Made by a program: the position numbers and the translations under genes. 64,000 nt of DNA from Diplosphaera chodatii (Eukaryota > Chlorophyta > Trebouxiophyceae > Prasiolales > Stichococcaceae), in the NCBI GenBank assembly GCA_032358165.1, contig JAALGY010000053.1, forward strand, positions 2,604,001 through 2,668,000, written 5' to 3'. This document shows positions 26,280 to 36,893 of the stretch, one piece after another. The number at the start of each line of letters is the position of its first letter. The stretch's first letter is position 1. Under the pieces are notes generated by a model. It made no database searches, was not told the origin of the DNA, and was given only the letters and a program-made list of their open reading frames with translations.

Positions 26280-26636
26280 TGCGGCGCAGTTAGTTTTCCT
26301 CAGCTCCCGTGTACAGTATAGGCTAGTGGGCACATCTATACTGCAAAAGTCTGTCGGTCGCGGTTGTACTAGAGGTCGATAGCGGTTCACCATCAGTTTG
26401 GAGGAGGTTCGACATTCATGCAGGCCTGGTCTGCGGCTAAGGCTGGCTGCCCCAAATAGACTACAAACTTCATTACGAGCTCCGTTGCAGTACCCTAATA
26501 TGTACATGTACGATCTACAGAAGCCTATCATGCCGAGCACCCGGCGCATCAGCAACGAGTCCTGTACACACCCGACAGCTGAAGTGACTAACATACACAG
26601 CTGACACCTGAGACAGCGCAACAGAAGAACACATGA
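26280..26636. other. Gene-free stretch between convergent genes
   Basis: Overlapping 3' flanks of the glycosyltransferase-like gene (+) and MUS81 (-). No exon or repeat recognised. Confidence 0.55.
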
Positions 26637-29600
26637 TCACGAGCCGAACAGGGCCTCTATGATCTTCTGGCTCAGCGCCTGCGAGATCTTCGTGCCGCCC
26701 GCAAACACCTGCGACGCAGCCGAGCACTGCGTCAGACCACGCCACCATCCGTGCACCACTGGAGGGAGGGGTTAGCCTGGTGCATGCGATGCGACGGGAC
26801 AATGGCTGCGATGCAGTGCATCCAAGCTCGTGTTGGCTGCAAAGCTGCGCGTGCCTCGATGCCCTCCAGCAGGCGCAAGGGCGGGGCGGCAGGGGCGCTG
26901 GCTTGGCGGCACTGGAAGCCGCTGGACGGCGCCAGCCCGCCGCTGGCCCGCAGCCACGCCTCGTACAGCGAGCGCGGCGTGGGGTACACCCGCAGCACCG
27001 CCTCCGCCGTCTCGGGTCCCACCCCTGATGTGGCAGCAGGAAGCATTGTCAGCGGTGCAGCATGGGATGTACGAGGCTGGCGCAGAAATACTGATGCTTG
27101 TGTCCGAAAGGTCTGCAGCGCACAGTGAGCCCAGATCCTTTGTCAATGTCCCACACCAGGCCTGCATGCTGAGCTGCAACAACGATGCATGGCTGGTCAA
27201 CAGTGCAGTTGGGTCATTGTAGCTGAACGGGTGTCTCTCTTGAGTACAGGACCAGCCACCAGCTGTGTGTGGCAAAGACAGGCCCACCTCTCAGGGACGC
27301 GATCGCGAGGCCCCATCAGTCGCGCACAGACTGGCGGCCCTGGAGCATGACGCCGGCGCGCAGCTGCGCGGGCGTCGGCAGCGGCGGCTGCCCTGCAGCG
27401 ACATCACCGCTCCGCAGCGGCCCATACTTGGCCTGCACATGCGTCACAGGCATGCTTAGATGATCAACGCAGCACGTTCTGGCGGCGCTGCAAGAGTTGC
27501 CATGACGGATGCACAGCAAGGCATGTCGCCTGCGGCAGTGCCGTGCAGCTGCAAATCTGCCGAGTCACACCAAAATGGAATCTTGACACGTTCAGATTCC
27601 GGATATCCAGCGCAGCATGAACAGCAGCTGCAGCAGGGGCGTTCGCCCCGACACCGGCCATCCGCGGGCTCCATCGCGGCAACCCAAGTGCCAGGGCACT
27701 GTACCTGGAGCGCCGTGGTCAGAATGACTGGGATGGTATCTGTCCAAGTGCGACAAAACGGTGCACCTGGAGCGCCGCGGTCAGCTCCGCGAACAGCGCC
27801 ACGGTGTGGCCGATGCCCGCGGTGTGCAGCACCTCGAAGCCCGCCCACACCTCCGTCTCCACCGCCGCCGTCTTCACGCTCTGGCACTCCGCCGCGCCTG
27901 CACGCCGGGCGCAGCACGTGGGTTTCGCGTCAACCAGTCAGACACTGGCCCCACATCTCAGTGCCCTCCTGAGCCCCACTCACAGGCTCAGTTTGCAGGG
28001 CACCTCTGCTGTAGAAGTACCCGAACCACCGTGAAAATGCAACCCGTTGCGCCATGGCCAGCATCAACAGTCGACTACTTGATTGCTCGCAGCTCCTGCA
28101 GCACGACTGTGCGGCGGACTGCCGGCACGCACTGGGGATGGAGGCGGGCTCCCCCTCCACGATGTACAGCAGCCGCCGCAGCCCGGTCGCGCGCATCGCC
28201 GCCTTCTGCCGCCCGTACCGCCCGTCTTTTATCGACGACGCCAGGTCGCCCACCGCCTTGCGCTCCAGCATGAAGTCCAGCACGTACGACTCGCCGCCGC
28301 CGGCCCTGCAGCGGGAGAGCGCCCAGTGCTTCAGACACGGTAGAGTACACGACGCCAGGTCGCTCAGCGCCTTGCGCTCCAGCATGCAGTCCAGCACGTA
28401 CGACTCGCCGCCGCCGGCCCTGCAGCGGGAGCAGCGGCATGGAAGACTCAGCAAACACGACATGATGCCAGGTTGTTCACCGCCTTGCGCCTGAGCAGAA
28501 AGTCCATGTGAGTCGCCACGGCCGCCCCTGTCGCGGTGCCGCCCACTGCACGAGTGGTTTGCGGACATGCCCACGCCTGCTCATCAACAAGTCCAGAGAC
28601 AGAGCGTCCATTGGCATGTGCTGCACCCCGAGGATCTGCGGCACTCACTTCGGCCGCGCGACCCAGGCGGCGTCGCCCGTCGCCAGGTGCGCCGTTTCCG
28701 CATCGACGCCCTTGCGGCGGATGAGGTCCAGGTGGTGCGCTAAGCCCTCGTTGCGGCCCGCAAAGGAGCGCCCCGCCGCCGACTGCCGGAACTGCGTGCG
28801 TGCGACAACACAGCATGGATCGAAGACACTTGAGCTGTGACACACTTCGTGTGGGTCTGGGACCACCGCAGCTGACAGATGGAGACAAGCACACAGACCA
28901 GTGCTTCACACAAGTCCGACACATGGTGTTGTACGGCTTCGTGCATCGTCTGCACGCAAGAACGATGAGGAGCTCAAGTGCGCACCTGCTCCCGGTTGTC
29001 TATGAGCAGCACGATGTCGTACACGTCCGCAAAGCACGCCCCGGGCGGCAGCGGCGGCAGCCGCACCGTCGCATCTGTGATGGCCCCTGCATGCGTGTGC
29101 AACAGACATGAGCTGTGGATGAACTACAGGACTGCTCGGCTGTGCATGTTCAGCTGGATGAGCAGCAAGACAGCAGCAGGGTACAGGTGTGAGCACTGGG
29201 CTATGGGTGCAGATTACCACATGTCTACATTGTATGTGCGTTGCAAAGATGCCTGCAGTGCCTTACCTGTAGCGGCATCGACGAGGGGCGGAAGCAGCGG
29301 CCGCCCGGCAGGCAGCACGCCGCTGCGGGAGCGCCCCGGCTGCGCGACTGCCGCCGCCGCCACCGCTGCAACGCCCCCAGCGGCGGCCGCTGCCGGCAGC
29401 GCCTGCTGCTGCGGCACAGCAGACGAGGCCGTACCTGCTGATGCGGCGCCTGATGCCGCTGCTGCTGCTGCTGCTGCTGGTAATGGTGGTGTAGCGGCAG
29501 CGGCACCACTGCCTTCCCGACGCGGCTGCTGCACAGCTGCGGGTTGCTGCGGCTGCCGGCTGTACGCTGATTGCCTGCCAGGCCCTGCGGCGGCCGGCTG

Positions 29601-32600
29601 CGAGGCGGCAAAATCGTCGCAGTCGATGACCTCGCAGTCGGACGACGCCGAGTCGCTCGGCACTGGAACTGGCTGCTTTCCACTGCAGGCCGCCGGCTGC
29701 GCTGCGGGGTGGGCTGGCGGCTGGGCGCCCGCAGCCGGCTGCCTCCGCACAGGCCGCGGCGGCTCGGCGACTCGCGCGCGGCTGACTGGCTGCGGCGGCA
29801 GCATCTCGGCAGGACCTGCAGTGGTAATTGCCACTGCCAGGTTTTGAAGGTCGTTACATGCTGACATGGTCACTGCCGTTGTCAGAAATCAAAGCGAAGG
29901 GGCAGGCTCAGGAACCAGCTGACCAAGCGCAGTGATGCTGTCACAACAGTGGCAGCCTTAGGGCGACCAATCTACGGCGCACCTGTGTCGTCATCCGAGT
30001 CCGACAGGTCGATGACGTCCAGCGCCGCCTCCACGCAGTTCCCGCTCGCCCGCAGCGCCTGCAGCACAGCCGCCCCCGTCGGACATGACCACTCACCCAA
30101 CGCCACGCTGCCACTGAACACTCTGAAACAAGTTCCCCAGGTGGCCTCCTGTGCGGCCGCTATACTTTGCTGCTCTGCCAGATTTGCCGCCAGGTACCCA
30201 AATGGGGTCCTCATTTCGATCTTTATTTCAGAAATGTAACATCTTCAGGAGGGTGTCGCGCACCTTGTCTGCCTTGGAGGGGGAGTACCCCATCTCCATG
30301 AGCCGCGCCACGTTCTCGTCCTGGCTGGCCTGGCTCGCCGGCTGGCTGGCCCCCTGGCTGGCGAGGCTCAGAATCTCCATCTCCAGCTCAAACGCCGCCG
30401 CAGCTGCTGCACCATTCGCATGTCCAGCGCCCGGCACCGTGTATCGTGGCAGTGCAGCCGCTGCTGCTGCAGCTGATGCTGCAGCTGCGCTGCTGCCGTA
30501 GCCGTTCTGGGGGTGCGCGCTGTGCAGGGCGTCCATCTCGGCATCGTGATTGTCGCTGGAGACCGGGGCCTTCCTCCGCTTCCGTGGCTGCGATGAGAGC
30601 CATCCATTTCACCTTTCAGAATACCAGATCCAGGTGCAATTGAGAAATTGTGACCTGTTGCTGCAGCTGGCAGCAGCTTTGTTCCTGCCTTCAGGGCTTC
30701 TCAATTCGAGAACCTGTGGATGACACTCAAAGCAGGTACCTGTTTTGGCAAAGCCGCAGTCGGCGAGGGCTCGGAAATCGCAGTGGCCCCGCCGCCGCCA
30801 CCACCGGCGGCCGCCGCCGCAGCGTACGCCGGCGGTGGGCAAGCGCCCGGCGGCAGCGGCTGCACCGTGCCGCGGCCCACCGCGTCCTCGTGCAGCGCCG
30901 CCGCCATCTGGAAGCCCTGCTGGAAGCAGTTCAAGCCATGGCGGTCAGACTGCCTGTCAGCCAGCATGCAGTGCGAGATGACGGATGTGCCTGGCAGATG
31001 TCAGAAAGCATGACGCAAGCCATGCTGCCAGCACCAGCGGATGATCGTGCACAGTTTGCTGGCGCCATCAAGCTGATATGAGACCCCATGCTTCAAAAGA
31101 TTTGCTAAGAGCATGGATTCATATATTGATCGCAAGACAAAGTGGTGTGCGGAGTGTTTCTGCCAAAGAAGATTGCCATGAACAGCCAAGACCCACCTCG
31201 ACCGTGAGCCGGGCCTTCTTGGGGTTGCTGTACAGCTGCAGCAGCGGCGGCTCGTTGTTCTCCAGCCTCGGGACCCCGGACCAGCCGTCGTAGGTGTACT
31301 GCGGCCGGGGGCCACCCTGCGCCGCCGCCTGCTGGTTGCCTGCAGCATCCACCATCATACAGCTTAGGGTCATACCCCTTGCGAGCCACCTCACAGCCCT
31401 GCAACTCAGGTGCCTTGCCTGAAATATGCCAACATCCTACGGCTGCCATCCCATATGCATACTTGTGGCCGCCGTCATGGCACACGCCCATACCACCCGA
31501 AAGCGGGGTCAAGACGGGTGGCGTCCTAAACCTAAGCAACACAGGGTGCTAAACCCTGAGCACTAAGCCCTGGGCGCACCGTAGATGGCGCCCGGGCGGG
31601 AGGCCAGGCCGCTCGCGTCCGCCCGCCGCATCAGCTCGGCCTTGGTCAGGAACGCCTCGCCGCCCATGTGCGCCTGTCCAGCAGAACCAGCATGCTCAGC
31701 CACAGTGTGGCAGGGACTGCTGGCGGAATTATGGTTTGGGACAGAGACAGCAAGCGTGTCGAAAACTGTCCACAGGGCTGTTCTGGACATTTGCTGACCG
31801 ATAATGACAGATATCAGCAACACCTCTTGCAAGTTTTACTCCTGCATTGGCATCTGCTCGTGCTATTCACGATACTTGCCTGGTACAGGGAGATGAGGAA
31901 GGCGTAGTTGGCGGTGCCCAGGTTGGGCACATACGCCTTTTTGGGCTTCTTGCGCTTCCGGCCGCCCGGCGCCGCCACCTCGCCTGCTGCCTCTGTAGCG
32001 ACATCATGCCATGTGTTATATACTCCCCTGCTGCACCAGCGTCGCTGTATCTTGACATCTAGCTTGAATTTGGCCCTGCTGACTGGAACGCACATGGCAG
32101 GCGGCAGGCCCTCAGGATGAACATGAGTGCGTGAGTCAGCCCCCGATGTGGTGCGCAGTCCTGCTGAAGTCGCCAGAGTTCAACAGCCAGACTGTCTAGG
32201 ATCCTGAACGCTCGGAGTGCGGGACATCAGAACCCATGTGCGGTGTCTCGACATGCCGGCCGCACGTCAGGCGGGGGCAGCAGCTGCCGGGGCAGCCGCC
32301 GCGCACGCTGCGCGCAGCCTGTTCGGCAGTACCTGTATCTTGCTTTGTGTCATCACATGTCCTTGCTGTGCAGCTAACATTACATTGCATGGCGCCCTAT
32401 GCAAGGCGCTTGAGGCATGGTCATAGCCAGCCTGAATGAGTCTCTACCTGCCGCCGAAATACACGACGCAATGCACGCATCCACAACTTCAGGGTGCCAG
32501 AAGACGGTGACCTGGCGGGCTGGCAGCCAGCATGGAAGCCCCGCCATTGGCCGACGCAGCTGGGGTTGACGATGCGGTCGCGCCACCGCGGCTGCCGCGG

Positions 32601-33884
32601 GCCCCCTGAGGCAGCGGCAGCGGCAGCGCCGCTGCAGGGGGGCTGCCCACACCCTGGAGCGAGTTCACCGCAGCCTTCGCGGCGGCCTTGTTCGCCTTCC
32701 GCTGCTCCGCCTTGCGCTGCTTCTCCCGGGCCTGGGCAGCAGGGTGTTGCAGGGTGTTCACATTGGAAATGAAGGTGGAAAGCTGCAGATGCGGATGGCT
32801 GTGCTGCACCTCTGACGCACGTCAGCCGCTTCAAATGGCGCGGCCCAATGCAGGAACTCAGCAGTGGCTTTGCTGCTGTGCCCGGACAGGGAGGCAAGCA
32901 GCTGTTTTTGGGCAAGCTGTTTCTGGGCAAGCCTCTCTGCAGCAAGCGGACGCTGCACTGGGTGCGCTGATGTATCCCATGAGAAAGCTCACATGACGTT
33001 GCCTGATGCCTCAGAAGGTAACATCCTGTGGCGTGCAGCATTGGTGACGCTGTCTATAACCCAGGGTAGTGCTCACCTTTCTGTCGGCCTCCCCTGCTTC
33101 CATTTGCTGCTCCAGGACTTCCTCCTCCTCGGTGCGCGGCTCTGGCGGGTAGATGCTCCACAGGTGCGACCTGACGATCTGCGGAGGGCAGGCGCCAGCA
33201 AGCATTGTGCTTCCATCACTACTATTAACATGTCGGAGTGGGCAGAGCCATTAGGGGTGCTTGCGGCGTGCTGACTCTCCGCAGCAACACTGATCATGGC
33301 TGCCGTCACTGTATTCCGCCACCGATCAGGGGCGATCTCAGCTGTCGGCTTGGGTGCGAGGGTCATGCGCACACATGTTGACGGAAGGAAAAACACGACT
33401 GAAGAAATGCCTCACCTCCTGAACGGCGGGCCCAATGAACTTCAGGCTGCCCAGGGACCGCACATCGTAGATCCGCATCGGGTGGTCCCGCACGCTGCCC
33501 TTTGCCTTCGCCAGCGTCCCCGCCCAGTTGGCCTGCTCCTCGTAGCTGGTGCTCCTCACGTCATCCAGGATGCACCTGCAGAGGGCCAGATAATGATGCA
33601 GCACATGCACCATTACACGCGCTGCATGGCACGTGCTGATGACAGCAGGATGACGTGGGGCCATGCTGACAGCGGCGCTCAGACTAGCAGGCAGGATTTC
33701 TCAGGGAACATGACACTCGGGCAGTCACGGGCATCGCAAGCGTGAAGGCGCACCCCAGGAAGAAGTAGATGGCCGTGTTGTCCTTGTTGCGCAGGCGGCC
33801 GGCGTCGCGGTGTGCGGTGTCGCCCTCCGCCAGCGCCACCGCCTGCAGCGCCAGCTCCCTGTACTTGCTCTCCCTGACCGGCAT
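26637..33884 (-). CDS. MUS81: Crossover junction endonuclease MUS81
   Basis: Catalytic subunit of the MUS81-EME1 nuclease that cuts recombination and fork intermediates in the nucleus. Eighteen exons, 943 aa: 33884-33754, 33575-33416, 33178-33077, 32731-32653, 31992-31880, 31673-31580, 31339-31197, 30916-30740, 30587-30264, 30058-29983, 29815-29267, 29086-28986, 28791-28649, 28305-28133, 27897-27767, 27432-27339, 27024-26855 and 26708-26637. Order: N-terminal helix-hairpin-helix (SLGSLKFIGPAVQEIV), basic linker, winged helix (YVPNLGTANYAFLISLY, GWSGVPRL), UBA-like segment (about 420-460), long Ala/Gln/Pro-rich stretch, then the ERCC4 nuclease core: IDNREQ (678-683), GDAAWVARP, and VLDFMLERKAVGD with Glu745, Arg746, Lys747 and Asp751, and a C-terminal HhH (GVGPETAEAVLRVYP). 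Three introns use GC donors (after 31880, 27339 and 26855). Diverges from the broken UBA3 copy. Confidence 0.92.
28245..28515 (-). repeat. Tandem copies of the MUS81 nuclease-motif exon start
   Basis: The acceptor plus the start of the exon with ERKxxxD occurs three times. The 3'-most copy (acceptor at 28305) is the complete exon. A second copy starts at 28419, exactly 114 bases upstream, and encodes YVLDCMLERKALSDLASC with no stop before the functional copy. A third, more decayed copy lies at about 28460-28515 and reads MDFLLRRKAVNNLASC, where both the Glu and the Asp of the motif are gone. Confidence 0.92.
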
Positions 33885-34758
33885 GCTGCGCTGCCGTGCT
33901 GCTGCCGCCGGCGGCGGCAGAGTTTTGAGAGCGGTGGCGATGCTCTGCCAGAAGGCTATCAGCTACGTGCCATCACGCGTCCCTGGACAGCATTGTCACC
34001 GTGGTGCCACGGCAGCTGCGTCTCCTGTGCTTCAGCTGTTGGTTGCCGATGAAGTAGATGCAACGCTGCTTGATGCACGAAGCATGCTCGACAGCTGTGA
34101 CCGACATGTTGCCTTGATCTAGGCGCGCGATCTTCCATGCGAGTGGCAGCATTTACACATCTTTTTCCGCAAGCGCCTGTGTGTGGTGCGCTTAACACGA
34201 TGTGTTTATCACCGGCAATCCATTCTGCAGTCAGAGATGGTTGGTCAGACCATGTATCTCAGCACACGTGCAACGGCTGCCGCCCGACAGACCGTGACTA
34301 GCCAGCAGGATGTTCACGGAACAGATATGCACGTGCGGCTCTGCGCTTGCAACTTCAGAGGTGACGCTTCAGCCGACCTGTGAGTCATGCGTTCAAAATC
34401 CCCACTGGGGATGCAGGATTTTGCTCCAAACATGCTACTTGCGCTCAGCGGATGCTGCGCCGCACATGCTGTTGCAGCATACACATCCCACTGAGCTTTG
34501 TGTAACAGAACGGTATCTATTTCAGCAGCAGCGCCTGGTCACACCGCATTGAAGTCCTGCTTGTCTGCAGGTCCAAGAAGTTGCTCACTTCTCACAAAGT
34601 TCCTGCGACATACGCTTGGCTACAGGTTTGCACAGCATCTGCGTGTGCTGAGGAACTCAGATCCAAGTCAGTGACGTCGGCAGCCGGTGAGGACATGGCA
34701 GTCAGCATGTGAGATTGGCGCGCATGCACCTGCAATCTCAGCAGCCAGCGGCAGCGCC
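33885..34758. promoter_or_regulatory. Shared upstream region of the divergent MUS81/UBA3 pair, copy A
   Basis: About 870 bases separate the MUS81 start from the UBA3-copy start. It must hold the MUS81 promoter and, ancestrally, that of UBA3. Patches near 34240, 34510 and 34570 are still similar to the copy B region at 47150-48011, including an acceptor-like TGCAG|GTCCAAGAAG that could mark a 5' leader exon. No specific factor site is recognised. Confidence 0.5.
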
Positions 34759-36132
34759 ATGATGGAGCTGCCCGGTCGCTGGCGGGACCTGGAGACCATC
34801 CCGAACCGATCCAGCAACCTGGCCGGCCCCGACTTCGAGCCTGGCGAGCATCTACTGGAACTCCTGCAGGTGGCCATGCAGGACATGTTGATGCATGCAA
34901 AGGCATGCTCATGCTAGCCACAGCTTCTTGCCTGCTCCAAACAGGCTGGTGCCTGCCAGCATCATGTACTTCAGCATCAGGCCTCATGTGATTGGCCGCA
35001 ACAAAATTGTGTGCATGCTGCAGACGTCCGCCCGGGTGCTGTGCATGGGCGCGGGCGGCCTGGGCTGCGAGGACCTGGCGCTGTCCGGCTTCGGCAACAT
35101 CGACGTCATCGACATGGACACCATCGACGTGTCCAACCTGAACCGGCAGTTCCTCTTCCGGTGCACCCTCTCCTTCAAGCACAGCACCGCAACCATCTGC
35201 ACTGCCCTGTGCGTATGCTTGACATGTAGTGGCAATATCCTTGCAGCGGATGCATGCTGCTGCTGTGGTCATCGAGCATGATGCATTGCTCCTGGCAGGA
35301 TGAAGGATGTGGGGCGGTCATAGGCGGAGATTGCAAATTGGAAGGTGCGCATACATTGGAGGAGGGTGGTGGCGAGTTTCCGTGTGGCCATGGTCAGGTC
35401 GCCTGTAGTTGTGCCTGTGAATGCATGCAGCCCCATCTGGTGAAAGATGAACTGGTTGGGTGCCTACATGGTTCGTGGTGTTGCAGATCATGAGCCGGGT
35501 GCTGGGCGTGACGTTCACCCCACACCATGCCCGCACTGAGGAGAAGGCGCTGGACTTTCACGAGCAATTCCGCGTCATCATTTTGAGGCTGGACTCCCTG
35601 GACGCGCGCCGCCACAGAATGTCACAGCGAGCAGCCTGCTAGGTGGGTACTTCCAGTGAGAATGGACTTCAGGTATGCTTTGGGATTCCACATCATATAG
35701 CTCCAGCTGCAGAATTCTACCCTGCCGGCATGTAGGGGATCTGGTTTGGTGCGTTACAAAGTCGTGCCACTGCGTTCACATGACCTGCTGCCTTTCAGGA
35801 GGAGATGCGGCCCCACCTCATGCGCCTCATTGCCCAGCTCGTGAGCGGTCATGCCGAACAGCTGCAGGTCCGATCGTGCTCTTTAGTATCTACCCATCAC
35901 TGGTCGCACTGTTGACTACGATGCAGCGGCTGTGCTGCCTGACATGCTGGCACTTCCCTGCCAAGTCTACAGCCACACCCTGTGACATTGTCCGATGCTG
36001 CAATGTGACCTGACGGCATGTGAACCTCGTCGATGGCTATGTTGCCCTGCACAGATCAACGACCGCAAGCTGCTGGCGACGCTGGAGGTGCGGCCTAGGC
36101 CGGAGCGCCTGGTCGCTCAGCAGCGGGCATGA
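34759..36132 (+). pseudogene. Broken duplicate of UBA3 (NEDD8-activating enzyme catalytic subunit)
   Basis: Five to six exons of UBA3 are recognisable by comparison with the intact copy at 48012. Exon 1 (34759-34869) is 33/37 identical. Exon 2 (35024-35160) is nine bases shorter and lacks three residues after GCE. Exon 3 starts at 35299 and has TAG at 35321-35323 where the intact gene has AAG. Exon 4 (35487-35642) ends in a shifted frame after DARRH. The exons with the catalytic Cys, the zinc cysteines and the next domain are missing. Only remnants of the last two exons remain (35799-35867, EEMRPHLMRLIAQLVSG; 36055-36132, INDRKLLATLEV). It cannot make an active enzyme; a short transcript from the shared promoter is possible. 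Confidence 0.93.
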
Positions 36133-36893
36133 GGGGGTGTGTGTACAGACGAAGCGAAGGGGCAAACTCACACGGCGCCATGCAGGAGTGGGCGGTGTGA
36201 GCAGATGGGGGCGCACTAATCTGCTGATGTCAGGACCGAGGCTACACTTCAGGCGACTGTCCATAGCAACGAGTGCTGTGAGCTGCAGTGCTGTCCTCTT
36301 GGGCATGCTGGAGTTGGACAGGGAAGAGTAGCAGTGGCAGCAGGAGGTAGCGGAAGTGTGGCTGGTACGTGATGTATGCCGTGTCAGCAGACCCTTCTGA
36401 CAACACTGGTGTCAGGGCGCAACTTGACCTGGCATGGCAGACATGCATAGCCTGAAATGCACACGGAGCGGATATCCCCTTGCATCTCCTGCTGAGTACA
36501 CGTCCAGCAAACGTCGTCAAAAGATGTAAACCCCATTGTTCAGCTCTGAAGCATCCCTATAATACGCAGCCTGGCATGGCAAGCTCAGCAAGCTCAGAGG
36601 CTGGTTGCATGCTGCACATATGCTTGCCCGAAGCAATGCCAAATAGTGTACAGACGTGCCAAGCACGCCCAGGCGCTGGCTGGTGTGCCGGGCAGAACCA
36701 GGTCTCACAGCAAGTTCAAGATGCACAAAGCTGCACAGCCTTTCGGTGTTCCCATTGCACCAGATGCGCACAGCATGCCTGGGTGATGAAAGTATCTGGT
36801 CCGCAGCACTGTCAGCTTCTCAGGGCTGCTGCTTCCCGCTGCTGGGATGGCGCCCTGGGTGGCAGCCGCTGCAGCAGCTGCTGGGAGGCACCA
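36133..36893. other. Gene-free stretch between pseudo-UBA3 and the lipase 3' end
   Basis: About 760 bases. I see no exon, and the similarity to copy B ends with the last UBA3 exon remnant. Confidence 0.5.

Larger units (their letters stand above)
32653..36132. repeat. Segmental duplication, copy A (intact MUS81 5' half, broken UBA3)
   Basis: Exons 1-4 of MUS81 (-), the intergenic region and a UBA3 copy (+) match, in the same order and orientation, the block at 45915-51627. The match also covers non-coding sequence between the genes (for example CAGAACG-TATC and GGTCCAAGAAGTT near 34510-34590). Confidence 0.9.

Noticed and set aside
32489..33884. Separate 211-aa gene ending at a stop at 32489
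   Set aside because: First read as an independent unknown gene with a paralogue at 45.9-47.1 kb. The HhH segment, the conserved CAGG|GTG donor in both copies and the phase match to the next exon show it is the 5' part of MUS81.
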